From contig NZ_JAVDUW010000001.1 in the NCBI RefSeq assembly GCF_031456495.1, positions 1 to 64,000 of the forward strand: 64,000 nt of DNA, written 5' to 3'. The notes beneath the pieces are model-generated. The model made no database searches and was not told the origin of the DNA. It saw nothing but the letters and a program-made list of their open reading frames with translations. Of this stretch, positions 34,861-45,144 are shown one piece after another. The stretch's first letter is position 1. Every line of letters begins with the position of its first letter. The DNA is from Pedococcus sp031456495. GTDB taxonomy: Bacteria; Actinomycetota; Actinomycetes; Actinomycetales; Dermatophilaceae. Position numbers and translations under genes: made by a program.

Positions 34861-34908
34861 GTCCTTGAGCGATCGCAGCGGTTCTGGCCGCTGCGATCGC
34901 TCAAGGAC
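34861..34908. terminator. 21-bp perfect inverted repeat, bidirectional terminator
   Basis: The 21 bases at 34861-34881 (core GAGCGATCGCAGCGG) pair without mismatch with 34888-34908 around a six-base loop. It lies 18 bases after the PfpI stop and 36 bases after the oncoming dusB stop. Confidence 0.9.
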
Positions 34909-34944
34909 TGGGGCTGCCGGCGGGCGCCCCCTATGGTCTGGAGC

Positions 34945-36150
34945 TCAGCCGCCCGAGACCGACAGCTCGGCCTCCGCCACCGCGCGGCGGTGGTCGGCGC
35001 TCAGCTCGCGGCTCGACAGCCAGCCGTCGGGAAGGGCGACGACGCGCGGCGACCCGGCCCGGCCGCGCTGTCCCTCGGCGGGCTCGCCCGGCCACGGGGC
35101 CGAGGCGTCCATGGTCGCCAGCAGCTCGTCCAGCGACTCGAGCGAGTCGACCAGGGCCAGCGAGTTGCGGACGGTGGACCCGGCCGGGAACCCCTTGAGG
35201 TACCAGGCGATGTGCTTGCGGATGTCGCGGCAGGCCTTGAGCTCGTCGTCGTAGAAGTCGACGAGGTAGACGGCGTGCCGGCGCAGCGTCGCCGTGACCT
35301 CGCCCAGCGTCGGCTGCACCCGCACCGGGCTGCCGGCGAAGGCCGCGGCCAGGTCGGTGAACAGCCACGGCCGCCCGAGGCAGCCGCGTCCCACCACGAC
35401 GCCGTCGCAGCCCGTCTCCTCGACCATGCGCACGGCGTCCTCCGCCGACCAGATGTCGCCGTTGCCCAGCACCGGGATCGACCGCACGGTCTCCTTGAGA
35501 CGGGCGATCGCGGTCCAGTCGGCCTCGCCGGAGTACGCCTGCGACGCCGTGCGCCCATGCAGTGCCACGGCGGCGACTCCCGCCCGCTCGGCGGTGAGAC
35601 CGGCCTCGAGGTAGGTCAGGTGGTCGTCGTCGATGCCCTTGCGCATCTTGACGGTGACCGGCACGGCATACGGCTCGGCCTCGCGGACCGCGGCCGTGAC
35701 GATGCCCTCGAACAGGTCGCGCTTCCACGGCAGGGCGGCGCCGCCGCCCTTGCGGGTGACCTTGGGGACCGGGCAGCCGAAGTTGAGGTCGATGTGGTCG
35801 GCGCGGTCCTCGGTGACGAGCATCCGGACGGCGGCGGCCACGGTGGCCGGGTCGACGCCGTAGAGCTGGATGGAGCGCGGGTGCTCCTCCGGGTCGTGCT
35901 CGATGAGCCGCATCGTCTCCGGGGTGCGCTCGACGAGGGCGCGGGAGGTGATCATCTCGCTGACGTACAGCGACGTGGAGCCGCTGGCTCCCCCGCGGCT
36001 GAGCCCGTCCTCGCCGTACTCGCGGCACAGCTTGCGGAAGGCGCGGTTCGTGATGCCCGCCATGGGTGCGAGCACGACCGGGGACTCGATGGTGTGCCGC
36101 CCGATCTGGAGCGGCGGCAGGACGGCGTTCGGTGCGGTGGTGACGGTCAT
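34945..36150 (-). CDS. dusB: tRNA-dihydrouridine synthase
   Basis: 401 residues, FMN-dependent enzyme reducing specific uridines of tRNA to dihydrouridine. APMAGITNRAFRKLCREYG starts the TIM barrel; IDLNFGCPVPKVTRKGGGAAL contains the catalytic Cys; VKMRKGIDD, ALHGRTASQAYSGEADW, PVLGNGDIW and VVVGRGCLGRPWLF are flavin- and RNA-binding landmarks. The C-terminal helical domain is present. It forms the head of the dusB-dgt-dnaG group, all on the same strand. Confidence 0.95.
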   Translation of the reverse strand: MTVTTAPNAVLPPLQIGRHTIESPVVLAPMAGITNRAFRKLCREYGEDGLSRGGASGSTSLYVSEMITSRALVERTPETMRLIEHDPEEHPRSIQLYGVDPATVAAAVRMLVTEDRADHIDLNFGCPVPKVTRKGGGAALPWKRDLFEGIVTAAVREAEPYAVPVTVKMRKGIDDDHLTYLEAGLTAERAGVAAVALHGRTASQAYSGEADWTAIARLKETVRSIPVLGNGDIWSAEDAVRMVEETGCDGVVVGRGCLGRPWLFTDLAAAFAGSPVRVQPTLGEVTATLRRHAVYLVDFYDDELKACRDIRKHIAWYLKGFPAGSTVRNSLALVDSLESLDELLATMDASAPWPGEPAEGQRGRAGSPRVVALPDGWLSSRELSADHRRAVAEAELSVSGG

Positions 36151-36188
36151 GGCCGCACCAGTGTCCCACCTGCTGGTTGGATGGCCGA

Positions 36189-37022
36189 ATGCGCGCGCTC
36201 GTGTCCGCCGAGGCCCTCCTGGAGGAGGGACTCGAGGGTCTGGTCCTCGTCGACGTCCAGTGGAGCCTGTCGGGGTCCGGCGGGCCGCCCGGGCGCGACC
36301 TGTACGAGGCCGCCCACCTGCCGGCCGCCCACCACGTCGACCTCGACGCCGAGCTAGCCGGCCCGCCCGGTCCCGGGGGCCGCCACCCCATGCCCACCGG
36401 CCACGCGGTGCAGGAGGCCCTGCGCCGGTGCGGCGCCGACAACGCCTCCTGCGTCGTGGTCTACGACCAGGGCCCCTCGTATGCCGCGGCGCGGGCCTGG
36501 TGGGTCATGCGCCACTTCGGGGCGCAGGACGTGCGCGTCCTCGACGGCGGCCTGGCCGCCTGGCAGCGCGCGGGTGGCCCCGTCACGACCGAGGTCCCCG
36601 AGCCGGGCGCCGGGACGTTCGAGGCCGGGCTCGACGGCGAGCTGTCCGTGCTCGATGCCGACGGGGCGGCCCGGGTGGCCCGCGACGGCCTGCTGCTCGA
36701 CGCGCGCGCTGCCGAGCGGTTCCGCGGCGAGACCGAGCCGATCGACCCCGTGGCCGGTCACGTGCCGGGTGCGGCGAACCTGCCCACGACGACCACGGCC
36801 CAGCCGGACGGGCGCTTCCTGCCGCCTCAAGCGCTGCGGAAGCTGTTCTCCGACAACGGAGTCCGCGACGGCGTCGAGGTCGGCGTGTACTGCGGGTCCG
36901 GCGTCACGGCAGCCCACGAGGTGCTGGCCCTGCACGAGGCGGGGATCGAGGCTGCGCTCTATGTCGGGTCCTGGAGCGACTGGATCACCGACCCGACCCG
37001 CCCCGTGGCGACCGGCGACTGA
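36189..37022 (+). CDS. Thiosulfate/3-mercaptopyruvate sulfurtransferase
   Basis: 277 residues with two rhodanese domains. The N-terminal one (LVDVQWSLSG to DGGLAAWQRAGG) lacks the catalytic Cys, as expected. The C-terminal one has the active loop VYCGSGVTA with Cys in CGSGVT, which favours mercaptopyruvate or thiosulfate use. The ATG at 36189 is preferred over an upstream TTG. It transfers sulfane sulfur to cyanide or thiols. It is divergent from dusB across 38 bases. Confidence 0.92.
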   Translation: MRALVSAEALLEEGLEGLVLVDVQWSLSGSGGPPGRDLYEAAHLPAAHHVDLDAELAGPPGPGGRHPMPTGHAVQEALRRCGADNASCVVVYDQGPSYAAARAWWVMRHFGAQDVRVLDGGLAAWQRAGGPVTTEVPEPGAGTFEAGLDGELSVLDADGAARVARDGLLLDARAAERFRGETEPIDPVAGHVPGAANLPTTTTAQPDGRFLPPQALRKLFSDNGVRDGVEVGVYCGSGVTAAHEVLALHEAGIEAALYVGSWSDWITDPTRPVATGD

Positions 37023-37040
37023 CCCCGGTCACCCCGCTTC

Positions 37041-37649
37041 TCAGAGCCAGCCGTACTCGTCGGCGATCCGCACGGCGTCCGCCCTGTTGCGGGCCATCGT
37101 CTTGCCGATCGCCGAGGACAGGTGGTTGCGCACCGTCCCCTCCGACAGCATGACCTGCCGCGCGATGTCGGCCACCGAGCCGCCGCCGCGGGCCGCGATG
37201 AGCACCTCGGTCTCCCGGGCAGTCAGGGGCGACTCGCCACCTGCGAGGGAGTCGGCCGCCAGCGAGGGGTCGACGACCCGCAGCCCGGAGTGCACGCGGC
37301 GCACGGCCTCGGCGAGCTGTCGGGCGGGCGTGTCCTTGACGACGAACCCGCTCGCCCCGGCCTGCAGCGCCCGGCGCAGGAACCCGGGCCGCCCGAAGGT
37401 GGTCACGATGAGCACACGCACCGCCGGCAGGGCGTCGTGGAGCGCGGCGGTGGCGGCGATGCCGTCGAGCCCGGGCATCTCCACGTCGATGAGCGCGACG
37501 TCCGGGTTGCTCGTGACGGCCGCGGGCACGACCTCGTCGCCCGTGCCCACCTCCGCGACCACCTCCATGTCGGGCTCCAGCCCGAGCAGGGAGGCCAGGG
37601 CGCCACGCACGAGCGCCTGGTCGTCCGCGAGCAGCAGTCGGATCGTCAT
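37041..37649 (-). CDS. NarL/DesR-family response regulator
   Basis: 202 residues. The receiver domain has LLLADDQALVRG, phosphorylation site Asp in VALIDVEMPGLDG (about residue 54) and the Lys in VVKDTPARQL. The LuxR-type helix-turn-helix includes LTARETEVLIAARGGGSVADIA and LSEGTVRNHLSSAIGK. The ATG at 37649 overlaps the histidine kinase stop. The pair probably controls the ABC exporter just upstream in the same orientation. Confidence 0.94.
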   Translation of the reverse strand: MTIRLLLADDQALVRGALASLLGLEPDMEVVAEVGTGDEVVPAAVTSNPDVALIDVEMPGLDGIAATAALHDALPAVRVLIVTTFGRPGFLRRALQAGASGFVVKDTPARQLAEAVRRVHSGLRVVDPSLAADSLAGGESPLTARETEVLIAARGGGSVADIARQVMLSEGTVRNHLSSAIGKTMARNRADAVRIADEYGWL

Positions 37650-38866
37650 GCATCCACCTTGTCCGGTCGGGGTGTTCGGGTCTGGTCGAGCCCGTCGGCT
37701 GCCAGCACCGAGAGCTCGAAGCCCTGGGGCGAGAGGCGACGGGTGCGCAGGGAGGCACCGACGGCGGCCGCGCGCTCGGTGAGGCCGATGAGGCCCGTGC
37801 CGGGTTGTCCAGCGCCGGTGCCGGCACCGTCGTCGGCGACGGTGATGCCGCGCTCGGTGAGCGTCACCGTGCAGGTCGTGGCGCCGCTGTGCCGGATGAC
37901 GTTCGTGACGCCCTCGCGCAGGGCCCAGGCGCACAGCTCGCGCAGCCGCGTCGGCACCGCCTCCGTCGAGTTCGGCAGCTCGGCCTCGATCCCGGCGGAG
38001 GCGAGCGAGGACCGGGCGCGGGCGAGCTCGGCCGGCAGCGACATGTCCCGGAAGCCGGCCACCGCCTGGCGGACGTCGGCGAGCGCGTCGCGCGCGAGCC
38101 GCTCGAGGTCCTCGACCTCGGCCTGCGCCCGCTCGGGGCTGACCTCGAGCAGCCGCGCGGCGAGCTCGGCCTTGACGGTGATGACGGTGAGGCTGTGGCC
38201 GAGGATGTCGTGGACGTCGCGCGCCATCCGGTTGCGCTCCTCCTGGATGGCCAGGCGGGCGTTCTCCTCGCGTGCCTCGGCGAGCGCCCGCTGCCGCTGC
38301 GACGCGAGCATCCCGCCGGTGACCGCGAGCATGGCCAGGACGATCGACATGCTGATGCCGGGGTTGTGGTTCCACCCGTGCAGGTGGAAGGTCAGGAACT
38401 CGTACACCGCCACCAGGACCAGGCCGATGCACAGCCCCACCCGGATCCGGAAGGTCCACAGCCCAGAGACCGCGAGGAACACCCACGTCGAGGCGCCCTC
38501 CTGGCCGATCGTGACCGTGGCGAGGGCGGCGAGCACTGCCAGCCCGGCCCAGTAGACGAGGGCGAGCCGGCTGACGTACCAGCGGGTTGCGGGCGCGACG
38601 AACCGCGTGCCCCATACCGCCGACCGCAGGTGGCTGAAGCTGAGCAGGTACAGCACGACGAACGCGGTCAGGATGATGAGGCCGCCGTCGGCACGCGGCT
38701 CGTCCCGCTTGGCCCAGGCCTGCGTGTACGCGTCGGACAGGAAAACCAGCCAGACCCCACCGAGCAGCAGGGCCCCGAGGCGGGCCCGCCAGCCTGCGGT
38801 CTCGTCCCCCGCGAAGAACCGTGGACGCGGCTCCGCGAAGTCCGCAGCACCCGTGCGTTCGCTCAC
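37646..38866 (-). CDS. DesK-like sensor histidine kinase
   Basis: 406 residues. The N-terminal half contains about five to six membrane segments, followed by a coiled linker (RQRALAEAREENARLAIQEE) and a HisKA_3 dimerisation domain with the phospho-acceptor His in ARDVHDILGHSLT. The ATPase part carries REGVTNVIRHS and VADDGAGTGAGQPGTGLIGLTERA. This is the membrane-sensing NarX/DesK class. The GTG at 38866 is assumed. The signal is unknown; bilayer state or an amphiphile is typical of relatives. Confidence 0.93.
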   Translation of the reverse strand: MSERTGAADFAEPRPRFFAGDETAGWRARLGALLLGGVWLVFLSDAYTQAWAKRDEPRADGGLIILTAFVVLYLLSFSHLRSAVWGTRFVAPATRWYVSRLALVYWAGLAVLAALATVTIGQEGASTWVFLAVSGLWTFRIRVGLCIGLVLVAVYEFLTFHLHGWNHNPGISMSIVLAMLAVTGGMLASQRQRALAEAREENARLAIQEERNRMARDVHDILGHSLTVITVKAELAARLLEVSPERAQAEVEDLERLARDALADVRQAVAGFRDMSLPAELARARSSLASAGIEAELPNSTEAVPTRLRELCAWALREGVTNVIRHSGATTCTVTLTERGITVADDGAGTGAGQPGTGLIGLTERAAAVGASLRTRRLSPQGFELSVLAADGLDQTRTPRPDKVDA

Positions 38867-38919
38867 GACCCCCAGCCTCTCAGAGTCGGGGGCCGTGAGC
38901 GTACGCAGCGCGGCCGAGA

Positions 38920-39735
38920 TCAGACCCGCGCCGTGTCGCGGCGGAACCGCCACGCCGCGCCTCCCGCGAACACCGCCAGCCAGACGAGCACGTTGACGAC
39001 GGCCGCGGTGCCGGGGCTGTCGCCGGTCAGCGGGGAGTGGACCAGCTGGCTCAGGCCGTACATCGGGGTGAGCTTGGCGATCGTCGCGAACGTGTGACCC
39101 ATCTGGTCCAGCGGCACGAACAGCCCGCCGAGGAAGGCGAACAGCGCCAACCCGGGCCCGATGATCTGCATGACGTTCTCGCTCGGCAGCAGGTAGCCCA
39201 TGAACACCCCGAACGCCGCGAAGACGAGTGACCCGACCCAGGCGATGAGGCCGGTCTCCAGCCACAGCTGGGAGTCCATGTGCGCGCCGCTGAGCGCTCC
39301 CGCGGCATACGTCACGACGATCGAGGTGGCGCCCAGGAGCATCGCGACGAGCACCTTGACGGCGATGTATGCCGTGGACGTCAGCGGGGTGAGCCGCAGC
39401 TGGCGGCTCCACCCCTGGCTGCGCTCGACCGCCACCATCGCCCCGCCGCCGGTGGTGGAGAGCATGGCGCCGTACAGCGCCATCGACAACATGATGAACG
39501 CGGCGACGTTGCCGTGGCCCGCGTCCTGGTTCGAGTAGGACTTGCCGGTGCCGAAGATCAGGAAGAACAGCACCGGCATGACGACCGAGAAGATCACGGT
39601 GCGGCGGTTGCGCAGCATGCGGCGGACCTCCAGCCGCAGCAGCGTGGCGTTGAAGCCCCCCAGGGGCGGCACGGTCCGCTGCGGGACGGCAGCGACCGTC
39701 GAGGTCGTGCTGGGGGTCGAGGCGGTGGCGCTCAT
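38920..39735 (-). CDS. ABC-2 type transporter permease
   Basis: 271 residues with six hydrophobic segments and an N-terminal cytoplasmic stretch (NATLLRLEVRRMLRNRRTVIF). The ABC-2 motif appears as QLRLTPLTSTAYIAVKVLVAMLLG. It overlaps the ATPase as ATGA. With the ATPase it forms an exporter of unknown substrate, and the two-component system just downstream probably responds to it. Confidence 0.9.
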   Translation of the reverse strand: MSATASTPSTTSTVAAVPQRTVPPLGGFNATLLRLEVRRMLRNRRTVIFSVVMPVLFFLIFGTGKSYSNQDAGHGNVAAFIMLSMALYGAMLSTTGGGAMVAVERSQGWSRQLRLTPLTSTAYIAVKVLVAMLLGATSIVVTYAAGALSGAHMDSQLWLETGLIAWVGSLVFAAFGVFMGYLLPSENVMQIIGPGLALFAFLGGLFVPLDQMGHTFATIAKLTPMYGLSQLVHSPLTGDSPGTAAVVNVLVWLAVFAGGAAWRFRRDTARV

Positions 39736-40703
39736 CGGCGCGCTCCTTCGGTGGTCTGGCCGGCCGCGGGGCCGGCCTCGGCGGCCGGCTCGGCGGTGAG
39801 GGAGATGAAGGCGTCCTCGAGACCGCGAGAGGTGATCTCGAGGTCGCGGGCGGCCGTGTGGGTCAACAGGTGCCGGGCGACGGCGTCGCTGTCGGTGGAC
39901 GCCACCAGGACCGAGTCGCCCCGGACCTCGACGGTCTCGACGCCCGGGATCGCCTGCAGCACAGCGACATCCGCCTCGGGCAGGGTCGCTCGCACGGTAC
40001 GGCCCGAGACGAGGGACTTCACCTCGGCCGCCGTCCCGTCGGCCACGACCTGGCCCTGGCTCACTAGCACGATGCGGTCGGCGTAGGCGTCCGCCTCCTC
40101 GAGGTAGTGCGTCGCGAAGATGACGGTGCGTCCCTGCTCGGCGTCCTCGCGGATCGCCGCCCAGAAGTCCCGGCGTCCGGTCACGTCCATGCCCGTCGTC
40201 GGCTCGTCCAGGACCAGCAGCTCGGGGTCGGGCAGCAGGGCCATGGCGAAGCGCAGGCGCTGCTGCTGGCCGCCGGAGCACTTGACCACGCGCCGATCGG
40301 CGATCTCGGTGATGCCCGCCCGGGCCAGCACCTCCTCGACCGGCCGCGTGTCGCTGAACAGGCTGGCGGTCAGGCGGAGGGTCTCGGCGACGGTGAGGTC
40401 CTTGAGCAGCCCCCCGGTCTGCATGACGGCCGAGACGAGGCCGTGGCGCACCGCGGCCTGCGGGTCCATGCCGTACACCTCGGCGGTGCCGCCGTCCGGG
40501 CGGGACAGCCCGAGCATCATGTCGATGGTGGTGGTCTTGCCCGCGCCGTTGGGGCCGAGGAAGGCGACGATCTCGCCCGGCCGCACGGTGAGGTCGATCC
40601 CCCGTACGGCACGGACGCTGCCGAAGCTCTTCGCCAGGCCCGCGAGCCGGACCGCCGGCACCCCGGTGGTCGGCGCGGCCGCGCGTGTCTGCGTCTGTGT
40701 CAT
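39732..40703 (-). CDS. ABC-2 type transporter ATPase
   Basis: 323 residues. Walker A GPNGAGKTTT, signature CSGGQQQRLRFAMAL (Cys at the usual Leu position), Walker B LLVLDEPTTGMD, H-loop FATHYLEEAD. The C-terminal domain DVAVLQAIPGVETVEVRGD is of the DrrA/CcmA-like kind seen in drug and lipid exporters. ATG at 40703. It is the first gene of a four-gene unit: ATPase, permease, kinase, regulator. Confidence 0.93.
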   Translation of the reverse strand: MTQTQTRAAAPTTGVPAVRLAGLAKSFGSVRAVRGIDLTVRPGEIVAFLGPNGAGKTTTIDMMLGLSRPDGGTAEVYGMDPQAAVRHGLVSAVMQTGGLLKDLTVAETLRLTASLFSDTRPVEEVLARAGITEIADRRVVKCSGGQQQRLRFAMALLPDPELLVLDEPTTGMDVTGRRDFWAAIREDAEQGRTVIFATHYLEEADAYADRIVLVSQGQVVADGTAAEVKSLVSGRTVRATLPEADVAVLQAIPGVETVEVRGDSVLVASTDSDAVARHLLTHTAARDLEITSRGLEDAFISLTAEPAAEAGPAAGQTTEGARR

Positions 40704-40817
40704 GGCAGGAAGCGTGCCCGGAGCCGGCACGACGGGCGCCACACACGCGTCACGAGCTCCCCGTGACCTTTGTCAGCCGGCTCCCGGCCGTCTGTCAGGC
40801 ACCCCGTCCGGGGCACA

Positions 40818-41720
40818 ATGCCTCGCATGCGCGCACTCGTCCTGGCCGGCGGCGGAGCGGCCGGCAACGCCTGGGAGCTCGGCCTGCTCGCCGGCCTCGC
40901 CGACGCAGGTCTCGACGTGACCGACGCCGACGTCGTCATCGGCACGTCGGCCGGGTCCACCGTGGCCGCCCAGGTGACGAGCGGCTCCCCGCTCGCCGAG
41001 CTGTATGCCGCCGTCCTCGCCGAGTCGGCGCCCTCCCGGTCCCCGGGCCGGGACGGGCCCGTTGGCCCGGACCGGGGGTCCGGCCCCGCCCGGGGCGTCA
41101 CGGGAAGCGCCTACCTGGACTGGTCGAACGACGTCATCGCCGCGGCATCGGACCCGGCCGACATGAGGCGCCGGATGGGCGCGGCGGCGCTCGGGCGCAT
41201 GAGTGCCGACGACTCGGGCACGTCCCGGTGGCGCGACGTCGTCGCCTCCCGGCTGCCGGGCAGCCGGTGGCCCGACCGGCGGGTGCTCATCGCGGCCGTC
41301 GACGCCCGCACCGGTGAGCCGGTCGTCTTCGACCGCGACAGCGGCGTCGACCTGGTCGACGCCGTCGCCGCCAGCACCTCGGCGATGACGCCGTACCGCA
41401 TCGGCGAGAGCTGGTACCTCAACGGCGGCTACCGGCGCAGCGAGAACGCCGACCTCGCCGCTGGGTGCGAGCGCGTGCTCGTGCTGTCACCGTTCGGCGG
41501 CAGGTCGCGGATGCCGGCGGCCTGGGGCATGGACCTCGCGACGCAGGTCCGCGAGCTGCGGGAGGCGGGCAGCCGAGTCGAGACGGTCTTCCCCGACGCC
41601 GCGGCAGGGGCCGTCTTCGACGCCAACGCCCTCGACCCCTCCACCCGGCCGCAGGCCGCCCGCGGAGGACACGAGCAGGGACGAGCCCTGGCCGCGGAGC
41701 TGGCAGCACTCTGGAAGTGA
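40818..41720 (+). CDS. Patatin-like protein with altered catalytic Asp
   Basis: 300 residues. The oxyanion hole LAGGGAAG (9-16) and nucleophile GTSAG (Ser44) belong to patatin-like lipid acyl hydrolases. The usual Asp of the DG[GA] motif is Asn here (YLNGG, about residue 202), while the following NADLA pattern is intact. Activity is therefore uncertain. Two in-frame ATGs three codons apart (40818, 40827) are possible starts. The gene points away from the ABC exporter and no regulator is evident. Confidence 0.85.
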   Translation: MPRMRALVLAGGGAAGNAWELGLLAGLADAGLDVTDADVVIGTSAGSTVAAQVTSGSPLAELYAAVLAESAPSRSPGRDGPVGPDRGSGPARGVTGSAYLDWSNDVIAAASDPADMRRRMGAAALGRMSADDSGTSRWRDVVASRLPGSRWPDRRVLIAAVDARTGEPVVFDRDSGVDLVDAVAASTSAMTPYRIGESWYLNGGYRRSENADLAAGCERVLVLSPFGGRSRMPAAWGMDLATQVRELREAGSRVETVFPDAAAGAVFDANALDPSTRPQAARGGHEQGRALAAELAALWK

Positions 41721-41756
41721 GGCCCGTCCGCGTGCCACCTCCCCGCGGCGCCCCGG

Positions 41757-43019
41757 CTAGGACCGGCTCCCGAGATCGAGGGCGACCCGCGGGACCTCCT
41801 GCTCGGCCGGGTTCGCGGCGATCCGGGTGACCCGCATGACGCGCCCGCTCTCGACGTCCCACGCCAGCACCCACGACCCGTGCGCGCCGACCGTCTGCAG
41901 CAGCGCGGTGTGGGGGTCTGCCCAGGCCAGCACCGAGCAGCACCGGGTCACCCGCCCCACCTGGCCGTCGGGGTTCTCGGGTGCGGCCAGCACGGCCACC
42001 GACCCGTTGTCGGGCCGGACGGCGACGAGCCCCTGGTAGATCGGGCCGTTGCCGCGCCGGATGAGCGGGTACGTGACGTCCTGGTCCAGGAACGCCCCGG
42101 TGGCCACCCACTGCGCCGACGCCACGGTCGGGCCCCACAGCTCGGTGACCGGTGCGGCGACGGAGCGCTCGCCGACCCGGGCGTGCGACGTCGGGTCGAA
42201 GCGGGAGACCCGCAGCGCCTGGCTGCCCGGCGCCAGCTCGAGTGCGGTCGCACCGTCCGGCACCGAGGCGTCGACCGGCACCGCGGCGGCCCCCGGCGAC
42301 GAGGTGTCGAGCGTCCAGGCCTGGCCGCCGGCCCGCACGCGGACCTCCCCGGCGGCCGCACCCCACCCGGCCGAGTCGACGTACGGCGACGGCACGGCAT
42401 ACGTCGTGACGGAGCCGTCCCGCACGTCGAGCCGCACCACCTTCCCCGGCTGCGGGAACACGACCCAGCGCCCGGCACCGAACGCGCGCGGCCCCAGTGG
42501 CGCCGAGGTGTCGCCGGCGCGGTTGCGCGTGGGCGAGAGCAGCAGCCGGTCCACGACGACCTGCTCCCCCGCCCGCGTCACCAGCACGGGCCGGTAGCCG
42601 CCCCCGTCGCGGCGCAGGACCACGGCGACCACGTCGCGCGGGGGTGTGGCGAGGGTGGACAGGCGCGTGCTCGGCCCGTACGCGTCGACGACCTGGGGCA
42701 GCCCCGCCTCGAACAGCGGCAGGCCCCCCTCGACCCCCTCGAGCGGCAGCGCCGCGTAGGGCGTCCGGTCGCCGAGGGTGCCGGTGGTCGGGGGCGTGGT
42801 GACCGAGTAGCTCGGAACCGGGTGGGGGTCGCCCGCGGTGACCTGCAGGGCGGTCACCGCGAGCGCCGCCACGGCCACCGCGCCGAGCCCGCCCGTCACC
42901 GCGCGGCGCCGGCGCGCGCGCTCCTGCAGGGCGCCACCCCAGGCGTCGTCGACGAGGTCCACCTCGACGAGGTCCGCGGAGGCCCGCTGGAGCAGCGCAC
43001 CGAGGTCGCGGTCGGTCAC
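41757..43019 (-). CDS. Membrane-anchored beta-propeller-like protein, partner of SigE-type sigma
   Basis: 420 residues. A short cytoplasmic N-terminus (LGALLQRASADL) precedes one hydrophobic helix (about 41-60, VTGGLGAVAVAALAVTALQV). The rest is an extracytoplasmic domain of repeated beta strands (PVLVTRAGEQVVVDRLLLSP, ATALELAPGSQALRVSRFD), probably a propeller. The start overlaps the upstream sigma gene as GTGA. Such coupled membrane proteins often act as the sensor or anti-sigma of SigE-family ECF factors; no known anti-sigma motif is seen, so this is inference. Confidence 0.7.
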   Translation of the reverse strand: MTDRDLGALLQRASADLVEVDLVDDAWGGALQERARRRRAVTGGLGAVAVAALAVTALQVTAGDPHPVPSYSVTTPPTTGTLGDRTPYAALPLEGVEGGLPLFEAGLPQVVDAYGPSTRLSTLATPPRDVVAVVLRRDGGGYRPVLVTRAGEQVVVDRLLLSPTRNRAGDTSAPLGPRAFGAGRWVVFPQPGKVVRLDVRDGSVTTYAVPSPYVDSAGWGAAAGEVRVRAGGQAWTLDTSSPGAAAVPVDASVPDGATALELAPGSQALRVSRFDPTSHARVGERSVAAPVTELWGPTVASAQWVATGAFLDQDVTYPLIRRGNGPIYQGLVAVRPDNGSVAVLAAPENPDGQVGRVTRCCSVLAWADPHTALLQTVGAHGSWVLAWDVESGRVMRVTRIAANPAEQEVPRVALDLGSRS

Positions 43020-43522
43020 GGCAGCGCCTCCCCCGCCAGGCCGGCCCCGAGGTCGGGCACGCGGGCACGCAACCGGGCGACCGCGGCGCGGGCGAGGCCC
43101 TCGACGGCAGCGGCCGAGGTCCCCAGCACCTCCCCACTGTCGTCCACGCTGCGCCCCTCGAAGTACCGCAGCACCACCACCGCCCGCTGCTTCGGCGTCA
43201 GCGCGGCCAGCGCCTCGTGGACCTCGACCCGGCCGGTCCGCGCCGGACCGTCGTCGTCCAGCTGCGACAGGGCTCCGGCGATGGAGTCCCTGCGCGCGCG
43301 GCGCAGGGCCGACATGGCGTCGCGGTAGAGGACCCTGCGCACGTGGGCGTCAGGGTCCCCCGTGCGCACCCGGTCCCAGCGCAGGGCCAGCGAGCTGAAG
43401 GCGTCGCGGCACACCTCCTCGGCGACCCCGGCGTCACCGCAGACCAGGTATGCCGCGCGCAGAAACGAGTGCTGCCGCGCCCGCACGTAGCGGGCGAAGT
43501 CCTCGTCGACCTCGCGCTGCAC
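43016..43522 (-). CDS. SigE-family ECF sigma factor
   Basis: 168 residues. Region 2 reads DFARYVRARQHSFLRAAYLV to EVCRDAFSSLALRWDRV, and region 4 has LAALTPKQRAVVVLRYFEG then DDSGEVLGTSAAAVEGLARAAVARL. It belongs to the actinobacterial SigE-type ECF group, which lacks a separate ZAS anti-sigma. A GTG start with GGAGAGG upstream is used. Its cotranscribed partner is the following membrane propeller protein. Confidence 0.9.
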   Translation of the reverse strand: MQREVDEDFARYVRARQHSFLRAAYLVCGDAGVAEEVCRDAFSSLALRWDRVRTGDPDAHVRRVLYRDAMSALRRARRDSIAGALSQLDDDGPARTGRVEVHEALAALTPKQRAVVVLRYFEGRSVDDSGEVLGTSAAAVEGLARAAVARLRARVPDLGAGLAGEALP

Positions 43523-43592
43523 CCGAACCCCTCTCCACCGCGATTCTCCCCCTCGTCGCGCAGGACGGCACGGGAGCGCGGTGGGGACGACC

Positions 43593-43630
43593 GCGCCCCC
43601 TGCCCGCGACGTGTCGCGGGCAGGGGGCGC
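43593..43630 (-). terminator. Hairpin terminator after glyS
   Basis: GCGCCCCCTGCCCGCGAC (43593-43610) is exactly complementary to 43613-43630, with only two bases between; in practice the loop opens to six or more. It follows the leftward glyS stop by 18 bases. Confidence 0.85.
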
Positions 43631-43648
43631 AGGCGGTGGGCCGAGGGG

Positions 43649-45064
<1,416 letters not shown>

Positions 45065-45144
45065 GCGGGCAAGGCTACTGTGCGCCCGCTGCGGCCTCGA
45101 CGCGGTGTCCCGGGCCCACCGCGGCCCGTCGTAGGGTTTCGTCC

